This document shows positions 1 through 13,437 of a stretch of 64,000 nt of DNA, piece by piece. The stretch is from Chinchilla lanigera (taxonomy: Eukaryota; Chordata; Mammalia; Rodentia; Chinchillidae). The notes under the pieces are model-generated. The model was given only the letters and a program-made list of their open reading frames with translations. It searched no databases and was not told the origin of the DNA. The stretch covers positions 572,251-636,250 of the forward strand of contig NW_004955402.1 of the NCBI RefSeq assembly GCF_000276665.1, given 5' to 3'. The translations under genes and the position numbers were made by a program. Numbering within the stretch: position 1 is the first letter of the stretch; each line of letters begins with the position of its first letter.

Positions 1-2696
1 CAGACCCTAGGCCTGAGGATGGCAGCAGGGACACATGTGTCGTCTGAGCAGCTGGTTTCAGATACCCCAGGTCCCAGCGCCTGACACGCCACCTCCACAG
101 AAACACTGGATGCGCACGGACACAGATGCTAAACCAAATGCAGCACTGAAGCCCCCAGCACCAGGACGAGCTCGGCTTCACAAAGCTAGCAGAGATGTCA
201 GGTTCTACCTGCGTTCTCAACTTCACGGAAACTGGTGTCGGCTTCTCAGAATGGCCCAACAGAAAGAAGAAATCTGATGTTACAACTGCAGAGCTTGAAC
301 TGCTACAAAGAAAAAAAATTTTACTGAGCTAATTCCTTATTTCTCTTAGTACCTCTTTCCCTGCCGGACCTCCAAAAGAGACTTGAGGGCTATCACGGTA
401 AATCACACAAATATCAAAATAAAATGTAAAGGTAAAGGTAAGCACTGAGTATTAAAGAAAGAAAATCACAGCCAAAAATCTGGAGCAAAGGTTGTGAATG
501 AAAGGGACAAAACCCCCTCAGCTTTCCAGTAGCCCCTGGGGGCAGCACGCCCCTCTTCCCATCAAGGCACACACGTTAGCTCCGAAGACACACACTTCTC
601 CGTCCCTGCGGGGCCCCAAAGAAGAAACACTGCATTCCTGTTGGACTGATTCTTGCTTCATTCAGACATCTTGAGTATGTCTGTAAAAAACCACTTTCTG
701 AAGGTCCAGCCCAGTGTCCCCCGCCCTCACTGCCAGCATCCACCATGGAACCACATCCGGTGCAGAAAAGACTTTCCTCTGAACAATCCAAATCACCTTG
801 AGATGACTGACCCACCCAATCCAATCACAAGACCACAGCCCAGGGGCCTCCCCGGAACACAGGCGGTTTCGGGCCTCATGAAGCTCTGGCCCTGAGGGTG
901 CTTGAGGCTCCGTCCAACAGCACTCTCCACCTGTGCTCTGTGCTCTGGCGGAGCCTCCCTGCAGCACCCCAGGTCTCATCCGGGTCACACACTGTGTCTC
1001 CGGAGCCTCACTGCTAGCTTGTGGAGTGTTCCATGGGTGTAGCCGCCCCAGGGGCAGCACTGCATCTCATGGGGCACCTGCCACGTGAGCTTCGTCCAGC
1101 TCTGCCTCACATGTGCAAGCACTCTGGGTACCTGGCTGGCCACCATGTGGGAAGCCGTCCTGCCCAGGGCTGGGAAAGCCACACTCATCTGGCTTGTGTG
1201 CTGCCGAGTGAGCGCTCTCCAGGTATGCCCCTCAGAGTGCGCCCCTGCCACAGGTCACACCGCATGCTCCGCTGCGCTCAGGCACCCACAGTGACAGTGG
1301 CTGCGGGCGGCCTGTAGACCCCAGGGCACCCGCCTCATACACCTTTGTCAAGCACCTCAGGCTTCGACACAGTCCTTCCCAGCAGCACTACCAACCTGCT
1401 GGTGTTCCTTTCTCCTCCCAGTTCCCACCCTCTGAGGGAGAAAGGGGTCCCTGGATTCTTCAGATCTTCATTTTTACTGCTTCCAGGGACAGCTCTCATC
1501 AATCTTTCTAGAGCTCAAAGCCGAGATTTCTTGGCAGCAGCAGCCGTGGAATAACCCTAAACACGTGGTGGGGGCATGGGCTACAGAGACCCCAGTCTGC
1601 AGAACTGCCAGCCCTGCACTTGGGAGACCTGTGGCTGGTGTCCAGCGACAGGCGCCCATGGCCAGAGGGAGAGACTCTGCTGGCTCTGACGGTGGGCGGC
1701 CGCACGCCACGCCCAGGACAAAGAGGGCCTGCAGGGGGCGCTGGGAGTAAGCGCCCCCCAACCGCCCGCCGCACCCGCCCCCCGCAAAGACCTCAAGGAC
1801 TCGAGGAAATGTCAGCCCTGCAGCTACAAGAAAATGGACTCTGTGGTAGTCTGAGCAATCTCGGGCAGGGGTCTTCCCCACTCACACCTCCAGGCCAGAA
1901 CACAGCCTGGCCAACCCCTGATCCAGGTGAGGACCAGGGCAGAGAGAGCTGAGGGGGCAGACTCCTGAGCCACAGAAGCTGTGGGACAGCAGAGGCCACT
2001 GCAAGCCTGAGTTTAGGATGACCTGCTACACAGCAATGTAAAAGCAACAGGCTTAACTCGGCAGCCTCCGGTAGCATACACAAAATGCACCACGTGTGTC
2101 CCACGCATACAGAGAAGGGGCCTCGAACAGCCCCTCCACCTCACCCCGAGAGCGGCTCAGGGGCAAGGAAACGCATCCCCATCCTCCTGGAAGCCCTCCG
2201 ACTGCCGAGTACGAGGCTGCAGCCGTTCTCTAACTGAGCCGATGAAAACACTGACAGCTGTCAGCCTCTGCCTCTATGCACTGTAACCAGGATGGAGCAG
2301 CCGAGGGTGTTCCAGGCTTCACGGCAGAGCTCACGGGGCAATCAATCCCTAGACAGGTGGAGGACACCGAGCCCCACGCCCACCTCCACACGAAGAACAG
2401 TTTCTCCAGTGTTACTCCATGTCATCTGGGGACCTGACACAGTGCTCAGAAATGCCACCCAGCAGTACTCCCTCTGCCAAACATCCTTGCCAATCCGCTG
2501 GCATTTAGCTATCTAACAGCTCAAGGTTAAATACAAAAATTCCCTAAGAAAACTTACAAAGTAAAACTATGATTCATTCTTAATTTTCCATTTGTACCAA
2601 TAAATCTTTCATTCCCAACCAAAATGAAAAACCTGTACGGGTCGAACAACCTGCTCTAATTCTGATAACCTTAAAATAACTCCCTGACAAGCTTTC
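1..2696. other. unique noncoding sequence, no gene recognised
   Basis: Moderate GC, no SINE, no conserved open frame. ORFs up to about 135 codons on both strands have no protein-like pattern. Confidence 0.6.
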
Positions 2697-2711
2697 AAAA
2701 ATTCTTTTTAA

Positions 2712-2860
2712 AACCAGGCATGGTGACACATGCCTGCGATCCCAGCACTCAGGAGGCTGAGGCAGGAGGATCGCTGCAAGTTTGAGATCAGCCTGGCCTA
2801 CAAAGTAAGTTCAAGGCCAGCCTGAGCTGCATAGTGAGACCTTGTCTCAAAAAGATAACA
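2712..2860 (+). mobile_element. B1-type SINE
   Basis: This is a 7SL-derived SINE with the GCATGGTGACACATGCCTG start, the internal duplication and a GTCTCAAAAAG tail. It is flanked by a perfect 15-bp target-site duplication (AAAAATTCTTTTTAA) at 2,697-2,711 and 2,861-2,875. Confidence 0.92.
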
Positions 2861-2875
2861 AAAAATTCTTTTTAA

Positions 2876-5800
2876 GATTTTTTATTTTTAACTGATGGTT
2901 TTTAATTCTTTTACCTAAGAGTTTGAGCTCTGTTTAAAAGCTGAATGCATAGATATATTCAGTTTCTATTACTGTCAAGAGATAAATTATTACTTTATGA
3001 CAAGACTGTGACTAAAATTGTATCTATTTTAGATTTTTGAAAAGGCTGATTTTAGTATCAGGGATATTTTTAAATATCCAAATCAGTTAAAGTACATAAA
3101 AGGGAACACAATAAAAACCTCACTCATTGTAAATACCTGTCACACTCCCCTGAATCTGTGTTCAGGAGCCCCTCCTGTATCCCACTCCTTCCGAGATCAC
3201 TCTGGAAACGGGAATGCCACTGCCAAGGGTCCCACTCAGCTCAGCCTCTCCGGCCTGGGCTTCTCACACCCCAGCCAGGAAACTAACAGCGGCAGTTCCT
3301 GCGCACCAAGCACAGCGTCTCGACAGTCTCCCGTTCCCCCAGCAACTCTCCTGGGCTCATCTCTAGCCGTGAAAGCAGCAAGGGACCCACACCTTGGAAT
3401 TCCCTTAGTGAGGTGGGCGGCAATGGGGACCCAGAGCCAGGCAGAGGAGGACAGAGCCCTGAGGAGCTGCCTGGCCCAGGCCACCCTGCAGGAGTGACAC
3501 CCCACCCCGGCTTCTTCCCCCTTGGTTCTGGTAGGTCGTGCTTTTCCAGACCCACAGAGCACAAATCAACACAGCGCCCAGTGCTTCAGAGAAAGAAGAT
3601 AGCATGAGCGTTACATCTCCACCAAAGACAGCAAGCCTTCAGGAGAGCAGTTCACGACACAGGAAGAGCTGGCCGGGTTCCCACATACCACACCCGATGC
3701 TCCAGTGTCTGAGGAGCCCAAACACTTTCCACAATGATAAAGCACAGTCCTGTGGGACCGACAATCTCACCCACGCTGAACAACCCTAAAGGATGTGCTC
3801 CTGCCGTGGCTGTGCCCCATACGCTCCTGGGAGTGTAAGAGGGTCATGGGCTGGATTTCTGAGAACACCGCGGCGCACCAGCTGCTGTGCACGCGAGGCA
3901 GAGCGTGAGTGACAACAGGGAGGTGGGCGTGTTTTTGCTCTTTCTGCAGTGACGGGTGGAACGCAGGGCCTTGCGCATAACAGACAGACTGAGGTCAAGG
4001 TCGAGGTCGAGACCCTGAGCTGCCTGCGGTAGAGGAGACAAGCATCTGGTGGGAAGCTGGGACAGGAAGAAACATAAGGCTCTTTCCAGAGCATTTAATG
4101 CTGCAGAGATGAAGGGACAGCAGAGGCTTCCTTCCCCAGCCCTTCTGCCCCAAGCCGTGCTTTCAGAACACTGAGGGTGGCCCCACACTCCCACCCTGGG
4201 GACAGGAACACATCTGTGATCTCATGCATTTCAGAAAATGCATGTGTGCATTCTCCGAACCCATAAATGGCACTGTTTTTGTGTCGACAGTCACATGAAT
4301 CCAGCTGGAGATGTGACCCCGTCTGTCACACAGCCAGAGGAAGCAGTTCCTGGGGCAGGAGGCCGACAGGAGGACTCAGGCTACACCCCTGACTGTGGGA
4401 CCACAGCAGAGGCGTGGTCTCTGAGGTTCAGGGCTAGCAAAAGAAAACAAGGGTTCCACCTTGAGGTCACTATGGAAACCTCAGTGTTTCACCTTAAACA
4501 CTAACGAAGTCCACTGGCGTGAAGGCTGCACACGTGGGGATCACACTGAGGGGCTGCTGCAGATAACTCAGTCTCCAAGAACATCTTCCAAACGTCCTGT
4601 CTTCCTCACCCAGCTTCACGGAGCACGTGCTGCCCACCCTTCCACCCTCACCCTCCCTTGGGACGCCCCTCTAGAATACCAACCTTGGAGGCCAGGCCCC
4701 AAACTTGCTGGGAGTTTCACTGCCACAGTGCACTCCCTCCTCTGCACCCCACAACGTAACACAGCTCCATGCCCAGATGCCCCAGAACACAGCCTCAGAA
4801 AGAAAATCAAGACAGACCTCCAGCGTCAAGTCACAGCCTCTCATCTTCAGTCACTCGAGGCTCACGGCCTGACCCCCGCTATGACAAGGAAGGACAGAGG
4901 TGAAAGGTCTGAGGCAGTCACAGAGGGGTCAAGACTGGGCCTCCCGCCTCACCACCCACAGGACGCACCATCTTCAGAGTCCACGCAGTGGGACGGGCCC
5001 TGCCTCAGCACACCAAAGACTACTGTCAGCAACCTTCACAACTGACCAGCTCCCCCGGGGCTGGGCCTCCATGTGCCATCAGACAGGAGTGAGACTCAGT
5101 AGATCACGCCGTGGGGGAAGTGCCCGCAAAGCCTCGATGAGAACTTGGAGATGAGTCCCCTGGGCTCAACAGACCCCCACCCTCACACAGATCCTACACT
5201 TTTGCCTGCGTAACACAAAGAAACAGAAGACACTAAATTAGTTGTTTAAATCAGCAGCAAAGAAAATTAGTTTCAAAATCATTTTAGTCTTAACTAAACT
5301 TCACCGGATTCCAATTATTTAAATCTGTCCGTGGTACTATATGTTCACTAAAACGGTTTAAAATCTGTAATTCCCTACTTCCCAACATTGATCACTGACA
5401 TCTAGATATGTATTTACTTGTGGTTCTGGTAAACAGACCCGGTCATGCTCCACTCAATTACACAGAGTATGTCTCTTAACACTGGCTAAGTCCCCACAGC
5501 GCTTGCTGCCTGGGTTGTCAAACATTCCGATGCAGTATGTCCGTGGGTATGTACACGTACACACACGGTTATGACATTTAAACACACAGAGATCACAGCT
5601 ATCACATTTTTAAATTTCTGCAGACAGTACCCAGCCATCTGGTCTGAGGCTCATGCTACCTTCTCCTGCCGTCCTCTGCTCATGCTGTGCTGACCTTCTG
5701 AGAGGGTTCCGCAGCCCGTGATCTGGCCTGCAGAGAGAAGCAAGCTCTCAGCAACCAGGCCAACTTCACATCCTGAAGGACGCCCTTCCAGCACAGCCGG

Positions 5801-7606
5801 CAGGACTCCTGAACTGGTTGGGAGCAGGAGGGAGCGGGATGTCCTCTGCTGGCACCTGAACTTCTCAAATAAGGTCTGGAATCCAACAGTCTGAGACAAC
5901 CTGATGCAAACACTGTACTGAGAAAGTACCTCCCCCCAGTGCAAGCCCAGCTGCGCCCTCCGGAGCGGACAGCGTGCCTGCAGGTCGGCTCTCTGACAAG
6001 CTCCCAGGAAACGGGGGCACTGGTAGGGCCAGTGGCAGAGTGCCAGGCCCCCCAGGTCACTGCAACGAAGATGCCAGCCCGCTGTGACGGCATCCTGGAT
6101 GGAAAGGCCATCTGCACAGCAGAGCACAGAACACCGTGGGGACACCAAGAAGAGGGGCCGAGGGCACGTGGAGGACAGGCATCATCCAAGGACAAAAAGG
6201 GGGCATTTCTCACCGTGACATCTTGACAAAGTGTCAGTACTATGTCCAAAGGGCTTGGTGGGGCTCCTGCAGGCTGAAAATCACGATGACATCAGGTGAG
6301 GCCCCGCTCAAGGGCTCTGGTAGAGAGGGGTGACCACTTAACGGGCAAGGACAGAGGCAGCCTCCAAATATTCCCACGTGAACTGGTCACTTTCAGCACA
6401 AGTGGACATGTGCTTCTCTGGCCTGAGTGCTGAAGGGTCGCCAGCCTACAAGCCAGGCGCCCCCAAGCCTCTGGGCTCGCGGACTCCCTAGTTACCACGT
6501 TCCTCTTCATTCTACACCATTCCCAGAGACGTTTACCAGCACCTTCTCCAGAGACCACCGAGAGAACAGCCACTGAGCTGAAATCCTGCCCACCACAGAC
6601 GCCGCTGTTAACCAGCTGAAATCCGGATGGGCTGCCGAACAACACAGGCAAACCCTGCCCTAGGACAGCCTCTCCTCAGTCTTGTGGATTTCGTCAGACT
6701 AGGCCCAGAACACTGTAAACTGATTTGCTAGTTTCCATACTTGCTGCCAAATTTCTACTTCTGCAAAACCAATTTCAACTAAAAAAAGCAAAGCTGATCT
6801 TCTAGTTCTTCACATTGTCCAATTTATTCTTAATGTGGGGAAAAATCTGGAAGACAAGAAATTCGCTGCTGGCAAATAATGTCACTGTTAACTCACTACC
6901 TTTATTTTTTAAATCACTACACATTTTGAAATCGTTTCTTCCTCCAAGTTCTGCAAAGTTTTTAAGAAGTGGACACTGCCAAACTGGCTCTGTGAGGAGT
7001 CAAAGTCTGTTTATTTGAAAGCATTTGTTCTACCACCTCTTAGCTGAGGGAGTTCTCATGAAAATCCAGCCAAGCCACTAGCTGTAAGAATTTTTGCAGG
7101 TTTACAATATAATACCACATACTTCTCAACATTTTAGGGTTTTTCTTGGCACAGTGCAATCTGAAGTTAAGGCAGAGGCTGAGAAAGGGAAGCCAAAGGG
7201 GGTGCTTAGAGTGCTTGGGACGGCACCCCACGTCACAGGTGGAGGAAGGCAGACGAGCCAGGCCTGGATACAAGGAGTGCAGGGAGGAGGACCCTGAGGA
7301 GAAAGGAAGGGAAGGCCTAGGCCCTACAGGAGGAGAGGCAAAGGGCAAGGCCTTGAGAAGGAGCCCTTCAGCCTTCAGAGCACGGCCTGCCAGCCCTCTG
7401 AGTCACTCCTGCAGGCACAACCCAGCTAAGGAGAGGGACACCTGTGCCAAGAGACCCAGCCACTGCCATGATCATGCGCCAGAAAGATGCGGTGCTGGCT
7501 GGACACCAACATGACAAGGGGCAACTGAGGGGCCGGAAGCTTCCACTGGACGCATCCATTGGGCGCTGAGGATCCCAGAAGCTCTCAAGGGGCCTGGACA
7601 CGGCCA
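2876..7606. other. unique noncoding sequence
   Basis: Alternating AT-rich blocks (about 2,880-3,130, 5,200-5,640, 6,700-7,150) and GC-rich blocks. The longest frame, 4,461-5,045 plus strand, is low-information and unlike any protein I know. No interspersed repeat was recognised. Confidence 0.55.
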
Positions 7607-7715
7607 GAGGCAGCCTGGGAGAGTTAGCAACTTAGTGAGACCCTGTCTCAAAGTAAAAAATAAGAAGAGCTGGTGATATAGCTCAGTGCAAAGGCCCTGG
7701 ATACTGAAAAATGAA
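7607..7715 (+). mobile_element. B1-dID-like SINE fragment
   Basis: The sequence has the GCAACTTAGTGAGACCCTG end of a B1-type part joined to a short degraded ID-type part (GCTGGTGATATAGCTCAG, GGCCCTGG). This is the layout of chimeric B1-dID elements. The 5' part is missing. Confidence 0.7.
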
Positions 7716-9570
7716 GTGAGATTTTGGATGAGAGGGCAATCCAGCAGCAACCTCTGTTGCCCCACTGATCACCAGTCGAGTCGGCTCATCTGGCTGGCCG
7801 GGTGGGTGCCCCTGCCCCGCAATGCCCCAGGTGCCTGCTGCGTGCCTGTCGAAGAGGATGAGCATCCCAACAGAGCAGGACCAGGCCCCCCGTGCTAGAC
7901 CTCAAGCAAGCGTCCGGGCACGAAGTCCTGGGTCCACCCCAGCACTGCAGGGGAAAAGAACAATGAAAGTAATTGAAAGCTTCAGATGCCAGGAGCTGTG
8001 AGCCCCAGCCTCTCCCTGTGACACCACCACACCCTCACACCCAAATTCTCAGGAAAGACTTCCTCCCTCCACTGAGCCGCAACCTCAGGACAATCGCCGC
8101 TGGGGGCACTGACCACAGCAGCAGCCTGGCCCACAAGGTCCTGAACACACAGAGGGAAAAGACTGCGGGACACTCACAGCCGCGCCCAAGCAGCGGTCAG
8201 AGGCACTCGGTGTCCCAGGCCAGGGGCAAGACCCCCAAACAGACCAGACCCACAGACCGCACAGAGCCACTCAGCGGGCAAACACACCGAGCACGCAAGG
8301 GCCAGGTTCCTCTCCAACGCCAAGAAAACAAAAGGACAAAAAAGCACATGTGTGCGTGCACATGCCGATGACAAGACTGTCGCCCTCGGCCTGCGGAATC
8401 ACACTCGAAGGCAGGGCAGCGCACAGGCCTGGCCCCTCCACCCGATACCACTGCACCTGCTGATGACAAGTTCTCACAAGGAACCAGACTGCACTATTAC
8501 CCAGACGACGGAGCTCCAGATTTTAACCAAGGGGACGGGGGGAGAACGTAAGCATCCTATCGTTTCACTTCCAGATTTGCAGACTCTTCCACGCATTCAG
8601 CAGGGATGAAGGCCAGTGTCCTCCTATGGGGGCGCTGAGAGCTACACCCCATCCTGACCCCCGTCTGGTCATACATTCGGGTGACCTTGAAGTTCTCACG
8701 CCAGCCACCCTCCCAGGAGGAGTCCACCCAGAGATGCAATAAACGCGTTCAGTGTAGTATTATTCCTGCTGGAGCAATGGGAAGCAGCCCCACACCCCGA
8801 GCGGCCTGTGGAAAGTAAGTGTGACTACAGAGTAGGACATACAGCACCGAAAGCTGGACAATATTAAATCACATGAGAAAAGACTCGTGATAGACGGCTC
8901 AGTTTAAAAGAAAAGCATATTAGATCTATAATGGTTTTATGGCTAATAAAATCCTATGTCTGCTTTCATTACTAATCCACCAATAAGCCTGACAAAAATC
9001 TACAAACCTCACCCCCTCTCCAGAGACAGTGGGGCTGCAGGCGGCCTCAGCCATCCACGCTTTCTCCTGCCCCGTTGCATTTCCAAGCGACCTCCAGGAG
9101 GTCATAAACAGGGAGCCCCTCTCGGCCCACAGACACTGCTGAGGAAAGGCAGACAGACGGGCGGACACCCCAGCTTCTCGGGCCCCCTCTGCAGCCCTGC
9201 CCACCCTTGGCCAGGCAGCCGTGGGCCCAACACCACATGTGGCCCCACTGATAAAGCCTGTGGGGGGTGGGCCCCACAACAGTGTGCCAGGTCTGCCACT
9301 CTGGGGACCTCGCCTGGGTCCTGAGATCTGCAGCCAGGATGGCAGTGCCGTGAACGCATGGAGTCATCACAGCCCGCGCGCCCAGCCTGGGTCTCAGACC
9401 CTCTCTTCATGTTTCTCCAGAGTGAGAGCAAAGGCACAGTGGCGGCCCATGTCCTGGGAGAGCTGCATCCTTCCTGTCCTCCTCCATCCTTCCACCTCAT
9501 CCCCAGGAGACGGCAGATTCACCTGATACCCCAAAGGAGGATGGAAAGAGTGACTTCTAAGGACAGGTAC
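7716..9570. other. unique noncoding sequence
   Basis: GC-rich with overlapping frames on several strands, which is typical of CpG-poor GC-rich mammalian DNA rather than coding. Nothing recognised. Confidence 0.55.
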
Positions 9571-9661
9571 AGGGCAGGGGATATAGCCCAGAGGCACAGG
9601 CGCCTGCCTGGCAAGCACAAGGTCCTGAGTTCAATTCCCAGTACAAAAAAAAAAAAAAAAA
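9571..9661 (+). mobile_element. ID-type SINE
   Basis: This is a tRNA-derived element: GGGGATATAGCCCAG (A box region), GCCTGGCAAGCACAAGGTCC, and GAGTTCAATTCCC (B box), ending in a long A tail. A B1-dID element follows directly. Confidence 0.85.
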
Positions 9662-9666
9662 ACAAC

Positions 9667-9862
9667 AGGTACAGCCAAGCATGGAGGCAGCCACCTGTAA
9701 TCCCAGCATCTGGGAGGCTGAGGCAGGAAGACTGCCAGTTCAAGCCCAGCCTGGGCAACTTAGTGAGGACACCTTGTCCCAAAATTAAAATAGGGCTATG
9801 GATTTAGCTGAATGCAAAGATGCTGAGTTCAATTTCCATCACTAGAAAAAAAAATAAAGAAA
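9667..9862 (+). mobile_element. B1-dID chimeric SINE
   Basis: A B1-type left part (CCTGTAATCCCAGCATCTGG, GGGCAACTTAGTGAGG) is joined to a shortened ID part (GGGCTATGGATTTAGCTG, GAGTTCAATTTCCATCAC) and an A-rich tail. The tail merges into the polypurine tract that follows. Confidence 0.8.
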
Positions 9863-9985
9863 CAAAAAAAAGAAAAAGAAAGAAGACAGGAGGGAGGGGA
9901 GACAAGAGGAGAGAAGAGGAGAGGAGAAGAGGAGAGAAGAGGAGAGCAGAGGAGAGGAGAAGAGCACGGAAGAGAAGACAGGGGC
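9862..9985. repeat. polypurine tract (GGAGA/AGAGG repeats)
   Basis: About 120 bp of almost pure A/G on the plus strand is built from short GAGGAGA and GAGAAGAG units. It has grown out of the tail of the preceding SINE. Near mirror symmetry makes it a candidate for triplex (H-DNA) formation. Confidence 0.9.
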
Positions 9986-12589
9986 AAAGAGCTGTCAGCA
10001 CTGCCTTCCCTCCAAGGAACTCAGGGAGTGACCTGGTCAAGGTTGGACAGGCAGAGCGGTGAGCAGGAACCCACAAGGGAGGGGCGAAGCACACAGGAAG
10101 GGGCCCAGCCTGCTGCCAGCTGGGGTCCCCCCGGGCCTGCACAGAGCCCGAGGGGAGACGGTCACTGCCACCCTGCAGCTGCGTGGGGCCTCTGAGACTC
10201 TCTGACCCATCCCTGGCGTGTGCAGAGGGAAAGCCATCACGCGGCATTCAAGTGTGGCGATGCACAGGGCCACATGGAGACAGGGCAGCTGCGCCACACC
10301 GGGCTGCCGTGCGGGCCCAGGGGTTGAGGACTGCACAGCACTCACACAGAGCCTGGCACACCGATGCAGCAGCACCCACGGTGCGGGAAGCTGCTCTCCT
10401 ATGGTCGGACCCAGCCCCTATGAGGCAGGTGTGCCAGGGGTTGAAGGGCCTCCCAGGAACTCCGCTAGGCTAGTGGCTCCTGTGTCTTCAGACAGGCATC
10501 GAGGTTTTACCCAGGATACTCCCGCCTGACTCTATGCCCCAGGGATGGGGAAGCCTGTGCCACACCTGGGGGGGCGGGGGCTTTCCCCCTCCAGGCCTGC
10601 TGTGCAGACCACTCCAGGCCCTAGGAGCAAGGCAGATCCAGCACGCCCACCCAATCCCAGGCCTCAGGTCCGCGGCCGAGGCAGGCCCAGACCCAGTCTG
10701 CAAAAGGAAGAGCGATTATCCAGTGAGTCAAGAAGAGGCGGCTTGCTAACAGGAGCAGCACAAGAGCTAAGAACTGGGGCAAAAGCACTGAGCTACCGCA
10801 CCTGTCACTCTGCCAGCTGAGGCTCCAAACTGCCCGTGAAAGTACACCCTGCCCCGGGAGCACACCCAGCCCTCCTGCGGCCCGCACTGGTCTCACACAG
10901 ACAATCGGTCCTCCGTCTGCACCTGCAGGAGAACAGCTCCAAGCTCACTCAGGACACCTCAGGCCCGAGCAGCCAAGAGCACAGTCCGGGTCTCCGGGGA
11001 GAAGACAGGTGAGGCCTCCGCGCGGCTGTCGTCCCCAGAGCAGGAAGTGTGTGGGTACAGTCCACACAGGGTTGGGGACGAGGGAGCTGCCTGGCCAGGA
11101 AAAGAGCCCAGAGCTGCTCTGTGGATTCTGTTTCCCCAAAGCACAGCAAAAACAAACGTGCACAAGAGCACCCTTTCCACTTCTGAACTGGGCCCCGCGC
11201 TGGGGCAGCAGGTGAGGCTCCCCTTCCCAAGAGAACACCAGAGCGTGTCCAGTGCACTACGGGCAGCAGGGACCCATTTCCCCACCCTGGAACACGAAGT
11301 CTCTGCAGCTTGGCAGGCACCAACCTGCACTGCCACATAAACCATCTGACAAACTTAGGGTTTTGTAACTGCTTTTCTTTTCCAGAAGACAATAAAGCAT
11401 CATTTAAAAAAAAATTGTCATCTTTTCTGTTCCTTTTCCAAAAAAAGAAAAGGTAAAGAAAGAAATAAAGGGGGAAAAAAGTAAGCCAGCAACAGAAGAA
11501 CCCATGCAAACAGAGATGATCCCTCGGCAGGCTCCTTAACCTTGACGTCTGGAGGTTTTTCCAAAGTCAAGTAAACAAGTAAATAAACCGGGGGACTGAT
11601 GTGATGGGGTCTGGTTGACTAGGGTATGGAGCAGAACCAGCAAAACAAAAGCATCCTCGTTAAAAATGGATAAAGGGCGTGGACTCGCAGCCCCGCCCCT
11701 CTGTTCGCAGGGATCCGAGCCAGATGCGCTGCGTCCTCATTAAGTGCAGTCTGGCAGGCTGCCGGAGCTTTAGTGGGTTCTAGGAACGCCAATATATTAA
11801 CCAGAGGACTTTTGCATACCCTTTAGAGTTTTTATTCCAGAAAAAGTCAACCATTTGGCACAATACAGCCTTATTTTTGTCCGGGAAAGCTCTCAGCTGC
11901 CAATCAAGGGAGAAATTATAGCTGTGTTCTCCGTAATTTCCAAGACCAAGCCAGAAAACAAGCTTGGCGGAAAGAAAAGTCCTCACAAAAACATCTTTAG
12001 AGGCCACAGGACCATTTCTAGTGGGAATTCAAAGAAAAGCGATCCACACTTAAATCACAGGAATATGTGACAACACAGGCATTGTTTTCAAATCTTCCTC
12101 TATCAGAGAAAAAAACAATATTAATTAGAAATCTGAGCCCAACATTCCCATAGCAATGCACAGTACAGGTGCTGGCTTCCTCGAGTTCGTTGCTTATCAC
12201 AGAAGCAAACAATACAACACTCAGAAAAATCTCCCCCAAAGCAGCGGTCTTGTGGCCTAAATGTTCTACGCTCCTATTTGAAAACTTAAAATTCACCTCC
12301 TGTGAACACCCACACACTGGTCAAGATGTAGTTCCCTACTGACCGCCCATGTTGGCAGAAAGTCACTGTGACCTCGAGAATAGGGGCTTCCACGAGAGTC
12401 TTCTGAGCCCTGAGAAAAGGAAGGGACGAAAGGAGAAAAGGAACGAGGAATTTGGGACCACATAATTTTGCTACTCCTCACATTTAACACCCACGTGCCT
12501 TTGTAGTTTATGTCAAGTAATTCTACGACTTCCAGGTTAAAGGGTATTTCTGCTTCCCCATCGTTGTTCCCTGAGTTCCTCCTATTAAC
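9986..12589. other. unique noncoding sequence leading into CpG island
   Basis: The part 11,350-12,560 is AT-richer, repeat-free and could be a conserved flank of the island. No exon with splice sites and protein similarity was found. Confidence 0.5.
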
Positions 12590-13437
12590 TTGTCCTCGAA
12601 GGGCACATTCGAGGGGGCTCCGAAGCCCACAGAGACGCCACCCAGTGAGGTCCCCCGGAAGGCTCTGCCTCTCCTGAGTGCGACACCTGCCCACAGCCCG
12701 GGCTTCGGTTCGAGGATGCACATGCGCCCGCTTCCTGTGCCCCGGGGCCGCGGGCTCAGGGCCCCACCTGGCAGCCAGCCAGAGACCGGCCAGGAGCAGG
12801 TTCCCCCAGCTCGGCTGCCTCCGCAGCCCGGATGGCAAGTGTCCCCTAAGCTGCAAGGCAGCAAGACCCGCACAGCCCCAAGCTGTAAACACCTCTGCAG
12901 ACCAGCTCTGCTCTCAGCGCCAGGGAGGAACTATTCTTAGCAGCCTGTCAGCAGGTGGGGGAGTAAATATTCGCGTATATACACACCCGGGGTGGGGGCT
13001 GCGTCCCAGACGATGTGCCAACAGACTGGCACACAGCCCTGGACGAGGAGCTGGCACCAGGACTGTGGTCTTGCAAATCAGGCCAACGAAGGCCGGGAGG
13101 GGCCGCGGGACCGTCCGGAACACCTGCCGGCCGGCGTCAGCTCCAACGAACCCTCAGGGCCCGGGCCTGGGGAGGAGGGCAACTCCTTCCAGCTGCACAG
13201 AGCGCCGAGGAACGGTGGAGGTCTTCCAGGCACAGGGAGGAAGCCGGCCCGGCGCGCTCCGGCGAACCCGGTTCCCGACAGGGTGCGCGCGAAAGAACGA
13301 GCCTTCAGGGAGGGCTCTGCCACGTGTTTTGAAAAGCATCGCTCTGCACGGGCTACGCAGCGACACCTCGCGCGCAGCACAGACCCGGACAGGGGTCCGG
13401 CGGACCGCGCGGGCGCGGCTCGGACCCACGCGCGCCC

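Noticed and set aside
4461..5045. 194-codon open frame on the plus strand
   Set aside because: No recognisable domain, composition typical of random GC-rich noncoding DNA, no splice-site or promoter context.
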